From positions 1-25,677 of the forward strand of contig NZ_WQLB01000044.1 of assembly GCF_009755355.1 (NCBI RefSeq): a stretch of 25,677 nt of DNA. The letters run 5' to 3'. Position numbers and translations under genes: made by a program. Origin of the DNA: Deinococcus arboris (GTDB lineage: Bacteria; Deinococcota; Deinococci; Deinococcales; Deinococcaceae). Shown piece after piece: positions 15,042-22,881 of the stretch (positions are counted from its first letter, which is position 1; the number at the start of each line of letters is the position of its first letter). A model generated the notes under the pieces. The model saw only the letters and a list, made by a program, of their open reading frames with translations. It had not been told where the DNA came from and did not search any database.

Positions 15042-17099
15042 ATGGCCACCCTCGTGATTGTCGAAAGCCCCGCAAAGGCCCGGAAAATCGCCGGGTATCT
15101 CGGGGGTGGCTACGTCGTGCGCGCCTCCCTCGGTCACGTTCGGGACTTGCCCAGCACCAAAGCCGATATCCCCGAGCGCTACCGCACCGAATCCTGGGCC
15201 AACCTGGGCGTGAATCCGGAGACCTTTTCACCGATCTATGTAGTGCCCGCCAGCAAGCGCGCCACGGTCAAGGAGCTCCAGGGGCTGGCCGCGAAAGCAG
15301 ACCGGATTCTCTTCGCCTCCGATATGGACCGCGAAGGGGAAGCGATTTCCTATCACCTCAGCCGCCTGCTGAAGGTCGAAGAGCCCGTGCGGATGGTGTT
15401 CACCGAAATCACCAAGGACGCCCTGCAGCGGGCGCTCCAGACCACCCGGCCGCTGGACCTGCGCCTGGTGGCCGCTCAGGAAGCGCGGCGCGTCATTGAC
15501 CGCCTGGTGGGCTACCAGATCAGCCCGCTGTTGTGGAGGAGTGTGGGTGGGAAACTCAGTGCAGGACGCGTGCAGAGCGCGGCCCTGATGTTGCTCGCGC
15601 AGCGGGAGATGGCCCGCATGCGCTTCCGGCCTGCGACGTTCTGGGCCATCCGGGCGGACGTGCTGACCCGCCCGAAGTTCACGGCGACCGTCACGCACGT
15701 GCGCAGCAGCGAGCACCCGGATGGGCTGCCCATCGCCAAGGCCAGTGACTACACCCAGGACGGTGTGCTGAAGCCGGACGTGCGGGTGCTGGAGATGACT
15801 GATCAGCAGGCCCACGCCTTGACGACTTACTTGGATGGGAAAGACGCGACCGTGGCCAGCGTGGAGGTCAGCGAAACCCGCTCGCGGCCCGCGCCGCCGT
15901 TCATCACGAGCACGCTCCAGCAGGCGGGGGGGCGGCTGAAGCTCAGCGCCAAGCAGGTCATGGATCTGGCCCAGAAGCTTTACGAAGGCGGCTATATCAC
16001 CTACATGCGGACCGATTCCCCGGCACTGTCAGACGAAGCGCTCACCGAAGCGCGGCGGGAAGCGACGCGCCTGTTCGGCCCGGCCGCCGTGCCCGCCCAG
16101 CCCCGGCAGTACGCCACCCGGAACAAGAATGCCCAGGAGGCGCACGAAGCCATCCGCCCCGCCGGCACCACTTGGCGGCCCCCAGAGACCGTGGGGCTCA
16201 GTGGAGACGAACTGGCGGTGTACGCCCTGATCTACCAGCGCACCGTGGCCTCGCAGATGCACGACGCGGTGTTCGACAAAACGGTCGTGACGCTGACCTG
16301 CGGCGCGGCCACCCTTGCGGCTCAGGGGCGGGTGCTCAAAGCACCTGGGTACCTCCAGCTCCTTCAGGATGAAGAGGAGGCGCAGGACGAACAGACCTTG
16401 CCGACACTGCAGCAGGGGCAGCGCGTGCCGCTGAAAGCGCGCCCACCGGAAGGGAAGAAAACGTCCCCGCCGACGCGGTACTCCGAGGCCACACTCGTGC
16501 AGGCGATGGAGAAGGCGGGCATTGGGCGGCCCAGCACATACGCGCAGACCCTGAGCACCTTGCAGACGCGCGAGTATGTCCGCGGTGTGGGCCGGCACCT
16601 GGGGGTGACGGCGGTGGGGCTGCTGGTGACGACGTACCTGGCCCGCCAGGTGCCGGAGGTGTTGGAAAAGGACTTCACGGCCACGATGGAAGCAGGTTTG
16701 GATGATGTGGCCGCCGGCGAGACGACGCGGGTGGCTTACTTGACACGGTTCTGGACGGAGGGCCTGGCCCCGACGATCAGGGAGGCGTCCCGAGAAGCGC
16801 CGAACCTGCCCTTACCGCACCTGGAGGGGACGCGGCTGCGAGCAACGGCTGGTGGGCCACACCTGGTGCGCGGGGGGCAGAGTGTGCTGCTGCCGCTGGA
16901 GATTCTGCCAGCGGAGCTGAGCGAAGCCGACGCCGATGCCATCGTGCAAGGCGTCTGGACGCCTAAGACTTCCAGGGCCAAACAGACAGGTCCAGGAGAT
17001 GAGACAGGCACCGCCCCGAAGGCAGCCAGGAAACGCAAAGCTGTTGGGGCGACTTCACCAAGAAAACGGGCCGCGAAGCCGTCAAAGACAGCGGAATAA
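15042..17099 (+). CDS. topA: Type IA DNA topoisomerase (topoisomerase I), compact form
   Basis: 685 aa. It relaxes negatively supercoiled DNA by cutting one strand through a tyrosine. The TOPRIM domain starts V-I-V-E-S-P-A-K-A (Glu8) and holds A-S-D-M-D-R-E-G-E (Asp94, Asp96). R-R-V-I-D-R-L-V-G-Y and L-S-A-G-R-V-Q-S-A follow. The active site is G-Y-I-T-Y-M-R-T-D-S with Tyr321, then A-H-E-A-I-R-P. The last 45 residues are rich in Lys/Arg and Ala. Only one cysteine is present, so the C-terminal zinc ribbons found in many bacterial enzymes (about 865 aa in E. coli) are absent. I infer a second, accessory topoisomerase I next to a longer housekeeping enzyme elsewhere. GC content is high and the gene is intact, in contrast to the decayed flanks. 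It is convergent with protein B2. Confidence 0.95.
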   Translation: MATLVIVESPAKARKIAGYLGGGYVVRASLGHVRDLPSTKADIPERYRTESWANLGVNPETFSPIYVVPASKRATVKELQGLAAKADRILFASDMDREGEAISYHLSRLLKVEEPVRMVFTEITKDALQRALQTTRPLDLRLVAAQEARRVIDRLVGYQISPLLWRSVGGKLSAGRVQSAALMLLAQREMARMRFRPATFWAIRADVLTRPKFTATVTHVRSSEHPDGLPIAKASDYTQDGVLKPDVRVLEMTDQQAHALTTYLDGKDATVASVEVSETRSRPAPPFITSTLQQAGGRLKLSAKQVMDLAQKLYEGGYITYMRTDSPALSDEALTEARREATRLFGPAAVPAQPRQYATRNKNAQEAHEAIRPAGTTWRPPETVGLSGDELAVYALIYQRTVASQMHDAVFDKTVVTLTCGAATLAAQGRVLKAPGYLQLLQDEEEAQDEQTLPTLQQGQRVPLKARPPEGKKTSPPTRYSEATLVQAMEKAGIGRPSTYAQTLSTLQTREYVRGVGRHLGVTAVGLLVTTYLARQVPEVLEKDFTATMEAGLDDVAAGETTRVAYLTRFWTEGLAPTIREASREAPNLPLPHLEGTRLRATAGGPHLVRGGQSVLLPLEILPAELSEADADAIVQGVWTPKTSRAKQTGPGDETGTAPKAARKRKAVGATSPRKRAAKPSKTAE

Positions 17100-17189
17100 T
17101 CCCTTTGGGTCGCGCGCAGGCTGCGTCAACGGGGACGATGCCAGTCGACGCCAGTCGAAGTGTGCCTTGCCCGTGTGGGGCGGGTTCGT

Positions 17190-17504
17190 TTAGGCGCGGA
17201 GGCCCGGTGGTCGCGCGGGTTGGGGCTTGAGGCGCTGGTACACCTGCACAAGGTTCCCGGGTAAGGGTTTGCCCTGCTCGGACAGCGCTTTGAGGCGTTC
17301 TTTGGTCATCCCGTACAGCACTTCCCGGTCGGCCGGGTCCAAGTAGCCTTCGTTCAGACTGGCTCGCAACGCTTCCACGGTCTCATCCATGTGCCCCAGT
17401 TCGTTGCGGCGCAGTAACCCGCGCAGGGTGCGTTTCTCCGCCTGGCCCACCGGCAGCAGCGGCGCGCGGCGCACGTCGTCCTCCGCCCAGCCCCAGTCGT
17501 CCAT
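17190..17504 (-). CDS. Protein B2 (B family, unknown function)
   Basis: 104 aa, intact. It starts M-D-D-W-G-W-A-E-D-D-V-R-R-A-P-L-L-P-V-G-Q, then A-E-K-R-T-L-R-G-L-L-R-R, M-D-E-T-V-E-A-L-R-A-S-L-N-E-G-Y-L-D-P-A-D-R-E-V, R-L-K-A-L-S-E-Q-G-K-P-L-P and Y-Q-R-L-K-P-Q-P, ending G-L-R-A. The central part should be helices with conserved acidic and basic faces; no catalytic motif is seen and no export signal is present. The ATG overlaps the stop of A2 as TGATG, so translation is coupled. Paralogues lie at 6210-6539 (intact) and 1543-1802 (broken). The repeat of the whole arrangement argues that A and B work together, but no function is known to me. Confidence 0.85.
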   Translation of the reverse strand: MDDWGWAEDDVRRAPLLPVGQAEKRTLRGLLRRNELGHMDETVEALRASLNEGYLDPADREVLYGMTKERLKALSEQGKPLPGNLVQVYQRLKPQPARPPGLRA

Positions 17505-17710
17505 CAGGCGGGCACCCCATCAGGCCAGGGCAACAACACGGTCTGCATGCCCGCCTCGCTGGCCCGGCAGCCCACCCGGTCGCCCGGCACCGCGCTCACT
17601 GGCAGTCGAGCGAGTGCCCAGGTCTCGATGCTGGTGTCGGGCAGGCGCACGCTGGCCAGATGGCCTTCAACCTGCAGCACCTCGATGATCTCCATCTCCC
17701 CCTCGTTCAT
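17504..17710 (-). CDS. Protein A2, DUF3006-like
   Basis: 68 aa. Reads M-N-E-G-E-M-E-I-I-E-V-L-Q-V-E-G-H-L-A-S-V-R-L-P, W-A-L-A-R-L-P-V-S-A-V-P-G-D-R-V-G-C, then T-V-L-L-P-W-P-D. The succession of a strand, x-E-G-x-x-A-x-V-x-L, a leucine/proline segment and P-G-D-R-V is what I associate with DUF3006, a short beta-barrel-like family often found beside secreted hydrolase or competence-type genes; I could not check this. Its ATG overlaps the stop of the decayed gene upstream (ATGA) and its stop overlaps the B2 start (TGATG). Both junctions are repeated in the cassette at 1543-2245. Confidence 0.75.
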   Translation of the reverse strand: MNEGEMEIIEVLQVEGHLASVRLPDTSIETWALARLPVSAVPGDRVGCRASEAGMQTVLLPWPDGVPA

Positions 17711-18064
17711 GCCTGGGCTGGAGCGTCCAGGATGAGCCCGGCCCGGTCCATTCCCGCCAAGATCTCCGTCGCCAGCCCCCGCGCATACGCGATGGCGCGC
17801 TCCTCCTCGTCTGTGCGGAAGGTGCGGTGCTTCATCGTCATCCGCTGTGTACGGGGGCTGAACGCCGTCACGCTGAACTCGTTCTTCCCGCCGGGCACCG
17901 GCCACCACAGGTACACCACCCCCTGCGGCCCGACGATCTCCTTGAACTCGGCGTTCGCCGAACATGAGCTCGAACTGGTCTGGCCGTTCGGGCACAGCGC
18001 TCGGCTCGGCCAGGGACCCCACATGCGGCGGGAAATCATCATGCAGCGACCAAGTGGCTGTCAT
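17707..18064 (-). pseudogene. First gene of the A2-B2 cassette, frameshifted
   Basis: From the ATG at 18064 the frame reads M-T-A-T-W-S-L-H-D-D-F-P-P-H-V-G, P-D-Q-F-E-L-M-F-G, then becomes low-quality. One extra base near 17955-17965 shifts it to N-A-E-F-K-E-I-V-G-P-Q-G-V-V-Y-L-W-W-P-V-P-G-G-K-N-E-F-S-V and T-D-E-E-E-R-A-I-A-Y-A-R-G-L-A, ending at 17707 with an ATGA overlap into A2. The joined product is about 118 aa and not recognised. A TACGCT -10 hexamer 6 nt before the ATG supports the start. A sequencing error could mimic this lesion. It is not related to the two-helix protein that leads the other cassette. Confidence 0.65.
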
Positions 18065-18070
18065 GCCCTG

Positions 18071-18076
18071 AGCGTA
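18071..18076 (-). promoter_or_regulatory. Leaderless-type -10 element of the A2-B2 cassette
   Basis: TACGCT on the minus strand ends 6 nt before the ATG at 18064. It is probably the only promoter for all three coupled genes. Confidence 0.5.
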
Positions 18077-18091
18077 CACCTGCCGCGCGTG

Positions 18092-18376
18092 TCACACGGC
18101 GTCATCGGCCAGAACGTCCAGCCACTCCAAGCTGAAAAAGGCCTGATCGACGCGGGGCTGCACGTCACGCCGGGCATATCGCGTGATGCCTTTAGGCCAG
18201 AACCCGCAGAACAGTGGGAGCGGCGCCTTCATAGGGGCCTGGGCCTGACGCAGATGCAACCGGGCGCCATACTCGTCCGCCAGGCACCGCTTCAGTTCCG
18301 CGAGCGCGGGCGGGTCTGCCTCCCAATCCGGTGGCACGATGACCAGAAGCACGGGGTGCAGGGCGGCAGGCAGCAT
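18092..18376 (-). CDS. Small hypothetical protein, 94 aa
   Basis: Begins M-L-P-A-A-L-H-P-V-L-L-V-I-V-P-P-D-W-E, then A-L-A-E-L-K-R-C-L-A-D-E-Y-G-A-R-L-H-L, and ends F-F-S-L-E-W-L-D-V-L-A-D-D-A-V. The first strand, helix and second strand (L-L-V-I-V, L-A-E-L-K-R-C-L-A, R-L-H-L) suggest a small alpha/beta fold; I do not recognise a family. The N-terminal hydrophobic stretch is a strand rather than a signal peptide. The start is supported by TAGCAT 6 nt upstream. It lies just ahead of the A2-B2 cassette on the same strand, but each has its own -10, so they need not be one operon. Confidence 0.65.
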   Translation of the reverse strand: MLPAALHPVLLVIVPPDWEADPPALAELKRCLADEYGARLHLRQAQAPMKAPLPLFCGFWPKGITRYARRDVQPRVDQAFFSLEWLDVLADDAV

Positions 18377-18382
18377 GGCTGT

Positions 18383-18388
18383 ATGCTA
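18383..18388 (-). promoter_or_regulatory. Leaderless-type -10 element of the 94-aa gene
   Basis: TAGCAT on the minus strand ends 6 nt before the ATG at 18376. Confidence 0.5.
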
Positions 18389-19343
18389 GGGAGGTGCCAC
18401 ACCGTAACGCGGGTGCCATCCGGGGGTGCACTCGAAGGCACGACGCACTCACTGTCGCCCCTCTGCCTCACTGTCCTTGGTGTCGCTCTGGCGCTGGGTG
18501 CGGCCGGGACAAGCACAGGCGGCCTGCAGGACTCGTGCTGCGGATGCCCTTTCACTCTCCGGCGTAAGCCCTGTACGGGCTGCTCAACCAATGAACATCC
18601 GCAGCCCTGATTGTGTCCGGAATCGCACGGCTGCTCAACGCGGCGCACTTGGCCGATCAGGGTTATGCGGTGGCCGCACCGGACAACCTGATCCGCGCGG
18701 CGTTGGCGGACCGCTTGGGCTGCGACGACTATCTGCGCCGCCGCGTATAGCGCTGGCAGGCAGAACGGGTGTCTACGCCCCTGACATGTGTGTCCGCCGC
18801 CTTTATGTGGGCCTGCGTGTTGCGCCAAGTCCTGACCGCCAAGCAACCACGGAAAATCTACACTCAGCCCTGAAAAACCAGATTTCAATCTTGAAGAGAC
18901 GAGCCTGATCCGGACGGAGGAAACACAGACACTATGCAGTATCTGTGTTCCGACTGGGCCTTGATCATCTCCAAAACCTCATGCTTCACCCATCGTCTTG
19001 AGGAGCCTTATACGGAGTTTTGGCTGGTCATCAGAGCGATGGTACTCGCGCTTGGTACTACTCCAATAGCCTCTCGATGTATGGCTTAAAATTTCACTGG
19101 ATGGAATTTGTCTAATAAAACTTTACAGTATTAGCCGAATTGTCTGATCAACTGGGCCTGGTAGGAGAGAGCCGGACGTACAGTAGCGCTACCTCACAGC
19201 TCGTCCTGTTCTCACTTTCCTTATCGGTTCAACAGGTGTTTTCGCGCTCGTTGCCCCCACTTCCTACCATTCAACGGGTCGGCATTTGGCGCCCGCCGAA
19301 CCTCATGTCACATCAGGCTGTTGTGCGCCTTAAGGAGTTTCCT
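18389..19343. other. Long gap with gene debris and an AT-rich upstream region
   Basis: No intact gene seen. On the plus strand about 18611-18738 reads I-A-R-L-L-N-A-A-H-L-A-D-Q-G-Y and D-N-L-I-R-A-A-L-A-D-R-L-G-C-D-D-Y-L before a TAG, possibly a gene relic. A hairpin lies at 18922-18949. The stretch 19000-19140 is clearly AT-richer than its surroundings and probably holds upstream regulatory sequence for the metalloprotease gene at 19344. I could not choose a -35/-10 pair. Confidence 0.5.
18922..18949. repeat. Inverted repeat, possible terminator or operator
   Basis: AACACAGA and TCTGTGTT form a perfect 8-bp stem with a 12-nt loop in a gene-free region. No T-run follows, so an intrinsic terminator is not clear. 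Confidence 0.35.
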
Positions 19344-20537
19344 ATGCACCGACGACTGTTGTTCGCCATAGCTGTTACTGCTGCGCTGGTCAGCTGCTCT
19401 CAGCCAGCCTCTCCATCTCAAGGTCAGGCACAATCATCTTTGACCATTGATCTCCGAGGTACAGAATTACAAGCCCTCACCCCTGAACAGCGTCTAGGTC
19501 TGGAACAAGCGCCACACGTGACCCTTACGCTCCGGGACGGCAGCACCTTCGTCTACGAAAATATTGGTGGACAGATGATGCAGGATGGGGACATCATCAT
19601 TGGTCATTCCCATGAGGCGCTGGCCCTCCTCACAAAACAGGTGGCAGGCCGCCTGAATGGTCAGGCACTCTCTATTTTTCCAACTGGTAAAGCCAACTGG
19701 AGCAACCGAACAGTTCCCTACTTTTGGAATAATAATGTGTTTAGTGCCAGCGAAATCTCAGCCTTGAATGCGGCCATTGACCTCTGGAATTCACAGGCTG
19801 GCAGCGCAGTCCGGTGGGTTTGGAGCACGACGGCTACGAACCGAGTCCGCTTCGTGAGGGGGAGTACGGGGTGCGGCGCATCAGCCGTCGGTTCCGCAGG
19901 TGGCGTCCAAGACCTCTCTCTCGCTTGTTTTACCAACAACACCATTCTCCATGAGATGGGCCACGCGTCTGGTTTCCAACACGAGCATCAGCGCTGTGAC
20001 CGAGATAACTATGTCGTCATCAATCCTGACTACATCAGTGACACTTTGAATTACGGCAAAGGGTGTAGTTGGTCTACCTATGGACCCTATGACTATGACT
20101 CCATCATGAATTATTTTCCCCCATATGTGAACGCCCGTACCCAGCCGAGCGGTTCATACACGGGCTCCCCTAGCAATCTTGGGAAAACCAGTCGACTCAG
20201 TCCCGCCGATCTCAGTGGCTTGCAAGCAATCTATAAATCCAGTGGCACCACCTACACTGGGACGGTCACTGTTGGCTCGAGTGTCTTTGAACCGAAAACA
20301 TCTGCTGGCTTCCGTTATGCTGGTGGTACCTTAAAAGCGGTACTCAGTGGGCCGGGCGGCACAGACTTCGATCTGTATCTTCTGCGTTGGAATGGGTCGA
20401 ATTGGGTGCGCGTTGCAAAGAGCGAAGGGGCAACTAGCAGTGAGTCGATCACTTATAATGCGGCCTCTGGGGATTACAGTTGGGAAATCGCTGCCTATCA
20501 AGGCAGTGGCACTTACTCCTTGGCGGAGAGCCGCTAA
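19344..20537 (+). CDS. Astacin-family (M12A) zinc metalloprotease lipoprotein
   Basis: 397 aa. A lipoprotein signal (M-H-R-R-L-L-F, lipobox L-V-S-C, Cys18) and a propeptide of about 110 residues precede the catalytic domain. That domain starts near S-N-R-T-V-P-Y-F-W-N-N and has the zinc site H-E-M-G-H-A-S-G-F-Q-H-E-H (His203, Glu204, His207, His213) and the Met-turn D-Y-D-S-I-M-N-Y. The last 85 residues (G-G-T-D-F-D-L-Y-L-L-R-W-N-G, G-D-Y-S-W-E-I-A-A-Y-Q-G-S-G-T-Y-S-L) form a pre-peptidase C-terminal (PPC-like) domain. The ATG at 19344 is chosen because TAAGGAG lies 6 nt upstream and a proper signal peptide begins there. GC is lower than in topA, suggesting separate origin. Likely degrades extracellular protein. 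A partial copy lies at 22481. Confidence 0.95.
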   Translation: MHRRLLFAIAVTAALVSCSQPASPSQGQAQSSLTIDLRGTELQALTPEQRLGLEQAPHVTLTLRDGSTFVYENIGGQMMQDGDIIIGHSHEALALLTKQVAGRLNGQALSIFPTGKANWSNRTVPYFWNNNVFSASEISALNAAIDLWNSQAGSAVRWVWSTTATNRVRFVRGSTGCGASAVGSAGGVQDLSLACFTNNTILHEMGHASGFQHEHQRCDRDNYVVINPDYISDTLNYGKGCSWSTYGPYDYDSIMNYFPPYVNARTQPSGSYTGSPSNLGKTSRLSPADLSGLQAIYKSSGTTYTGTVTVGSSVFEPKTSAGFRYAGGTLKAVLSGPGGTDFDLYLLRWNGSNWVRVAKSEGATSSESITYNAASGDYSWEIAAYQGSGTYSLAESR

Positions 20538-20678
20538 AAAGCAGCGGTGTTGCGAGAAAACAAGCGTATTGAGGAACGCGGGTTGCCAGCATGTCTGGCG
20601 GCCTGCGTTATTATGTTGATCACGCCTTTAGAACCCGTCAAGGTGTGCTGGCCTACGGCTACCCTGAGAGGTTAGTCA

Positions 20679-22361
20679 ATGATTGAAGAGTTAGCCGCTC
20701 TCCGTGAACAAATGGAACTCTCCACAGGCCATGTTCGGCTGAACCTCCTTCTAGAGTTGGCCTTTTTGTACCGTGATGTCGATGCGCAGCTGGGTGTACA
20801 TCTTTGCCGGGAGGCTGCTGTACTCGCTGACCAGTACAATGACGCTCCGTCTCAGGCCTTGGCTTTGATTACTGAGGCAATGAATCTTGAACGCCTCGGC
20901 CAGAATCTGCATGCACTTGACAGATTGAGCGAAGCACAAATCATTGTTGAGCGCAGCAGGGACGCCTATGTTCTCGCCCGACTCTGGCATGCTCGTGGCA
21001 TCATTGATGTGACGCGCGGACAATTCTATGAAGCGCTCCGCTCATTTCTGAGATGTGAGGGAGTCGGCGCTGTCTCGGACAATTCATGGCTCTTGAGCTC
21101 TGTACTGAGCAATATTGCTTTGATTTATGATCAGCTAGGCGAACATGCAGCAGCATCATCCTACCATCAACGCTCTCTCAAATTATCCCTAGCAACAGGT
21201 CGGCCTGATGTCCAGTTTTATGCAGTCAACAACATTGGGGTCAATTGTATGTGTCTTGGTCTCTGGAAAGAGGCCCTGGCGTATCACAAGGAGGCCTATG
21301 CAGTGGCGAACTCTCAAGGACGTCTCTATGGCGTGATGCTTTCGGCTTTGAATCTGGCAGAAACCTATACGGCGCTTGGTGAGATCGACGCAGCGCAAAT
21401 TGCTTCGGAGGAGGCCATCCACCAGGCCAGACACCTCCGGGATAAGAAGATTTTAGCCGGTAGTCTTGCGATTTACGCGCAAATTCAATACAACCTTCAA
21501 AATTTTGAAGCTACAGTCCTGGCCTTGCGAGAGGCGCTTCGTCTGGTCAGCGAGCTGGGAGGGTTTCACAAATCCTCCAGTTACCATCTGCTTCTTGCCG
21601 ATGCTCTGCTGCGTTTAGGCGAAGATGATCGTGCTTGTTTCCACCTGCACGCGATTCTGGATGTTGGCTTGGCCCTCCCGACGGAAGACCACCTACTGGC
21701 TTGTCAACGTCTGGTTCACCTTTTCGAAGCGAAAGGAGAGATTGACACTGCGCGGGCCTATGAAGTCAAACGTCAAGAGGCAGAGACTGCCTTTCAGACT
21801 CTACAAGACCACCACCAGCGAAAACTCACTCAGATCGAGAGTTTTGGGTTTGAATTTGCTGGGACTCGGCAGGCGTCCGGTCAAGGTGACAGTGCACATA
21901 ACACAACGCTGGCTGTGGTGCAGCAGGAGTTGCAGGATGGCTTTGATCGAGCGCGCCGGCGGTTTGAGCCGTTTGCTGTTGTGGTGCTGGCGGTTGACCA
22001 TTCCGAACGTGTGCCTCTAGAAGCGCTCTCTGCAGTGCAGACCACTCTGAAGCAGTTGTTGGCGACGGCGTATGACACTGTTACTCTGCTGCCCGCCGCA
22101 AATGCATTGACCTTTCTGATGCTGTCAACGTTGCCGAGCCGTGAGGTGGCGCCACAAGTGCGGAAATTCGTCAAACGCGTCCAAGCCCTAAGGTGGCCGT
22201 CATCCCCTGCTCTGCGAGTTACGGCGAGTGCTGGCTGTTGCACCACCCTGGCCTGGTCGCAGGCAGAAGATATGCTGCGGGTGAGCAGTCGTCTGCTCAG
22301 CCAGGCACAAGGTCTAGGCGGCAATCAGGTCTGTGCAACGCCGCTTGAGGGACGCCAGTGA
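20679..22361 (+). CDS. TPR protein with degenerate GGDEF domain
   Basis: 560 aa, cytoplasmic. Residues 1 to about 380 are tetratricopeptide-type helical repeats (for example N-I-A-L-I-Y-D-Q-L-G-E-H-A-A-A-S-S-Y-H, N-L-A-E-T-Y-T-A-L-G-E-I-D-A-A). A helical linker (Y-E-V-K-R-Q-E-A-E-T-A-F-Q) leads to a C-terminal domain from about 410 with the GGDEF fold pattern: F-A-V-V-V-L-A-V-D-H, R-V-T-A-S-A-G-C-C, and the ending L-S-Q-A-Q-G-L-G-G-N-Q-V. Where active diguanylate cyclases have G-G-D-E-F the sequence is A-L-T-F-L-M-L, so it should not make c-di-GMP; it may bind a partner or nucleotide. GAGAGG 7 nt before the ATG sets the start. It follows the metalloprotease by 141 nt on the same strand. Confidence 0.85.
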   Translation: MIEELAALREQMELSTGHVRLNLLLELAFLYRDVDAQLGVHLCREAAVLADQYNDAPSQALALITEAMNLERLGQNLHALDRLSEAQIIVERSRDAYVLARLWHARGIIDVTRGQFYEALRSFLRCEGVGAVSDNSWLLSSVLSNIALIYDQLGEHAAASSYHQRSLKLSLATGRPDVQFYAVNNIGVNCMCLGLWKEALAYHKEAYAVANSQGRLYGVMLSALNLAETYTALGEIDAAQIASEEAIHQARHLRDKKILAGSLAIYAQIQYNLQNFEATVLALREALRLVSELGGFHKSSSYHLLLADALLRLGEDDRACFHLHAILDVGLALPTEDHLLACQRLVHLFEAKGEIDTARAYEVKRQEAETAFQTLQDHHQRKLTQIESFGFEFAGTRQASGQGDSAHNTTLAVVQQELQDGFDRARRRFEPFAVVVLAVDHSERVPLEALSAVQTTLKQLLATAYDTVTLLPAANALTFLMLSTLPSREVAPQVRKFVKRVQALRWPSSPALRVTASAGCCTTLAWSQAEDMLRVSSRLLSQAQGLGGNQVCATPLEGRQ

Positions 22362-22480
22362 ATTCAGGTGTGAGCTGAAGGGATTGTGGCCAATTGAGTG
22401 GAGGTCGGCTCTGACCTATCTCATTGCAAAAACACGTTGGTGTCGACTGTTCCGTGGCTGTCAGGAGTTCTGATTGGTCA

Positions 22481-22639
22481 TCGGATGACTACGACTCCAT
22501 CATGAATAATTCCCCATTTTACGTCAGCGCAAGGGCCGAGCCTCAGGGATCCTACTCAGGAAATCTGAATGCTCTCGGTGAAATGTATCGACTGAGTGGA
22601 ACTGATGTTCTCGGAATACGGTCTGTCTGTAACAGATAA
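22481..22639 (+). pseudogene. Astacin metalloprotease fragment
   Basis: Reads D-D-Y-D-S-I-M-N-N-S-P-F-Y-V-S-A-R-A, G-S-Y-S-G-N-L-N-A-L-G and R-L-S-G-T-D-V-L-G-I-R-S-V, matching the Met-turn and following segment of the protease at 19344 (D-Y-D-S-I-M-N-Y-F-P-P-Y-V-N-A-R, G-S-Y-T-G-S-P, R-L-S-P-A-D-L-S-G-L). The zinc-binding part upstream and the PPC domain downstream are missing. A remnant of a second astacin gene. Confidence 0.8.
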
Positions 22640-22881
22640 AATCTGCCAAGATCTAATCTATACATTCTACAGCTCGTATTTGAAACCGCCCTACGCTGAA
22701 TCTCATGCGCGGAGATTTTTATCTCTTCGTGCATGATACACATCCATTTAACTTCCCAGAGACGTTTGAGACATAGGACTTCGGTACCCGACTATTGAAA
22801 CAACTCCCAATCCATTTTTAGAGTGTGATTTCCATTCGTACTATCCGTTAATCGCCACCCCTTGACCTTGGAGAACCCCCA

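Noticed and set aside
15228..16598. Several long frames antisense to topA
   Set aside because: Expected shadows of a high-GC gene; no start signals or family patterns.
17660..18610. 316-codon open frame on the plus strand
   Set aside because: Antisense to the A2 and leader genes and the 94-aa gene; no motifs and an implausible composition.
19140..19343. Upstream in-frame extension of the metalloprotease
   Set aside because: Lacks a ribosome site and would bury the signal peptide; TAAGGAG before 19344 decides the start.
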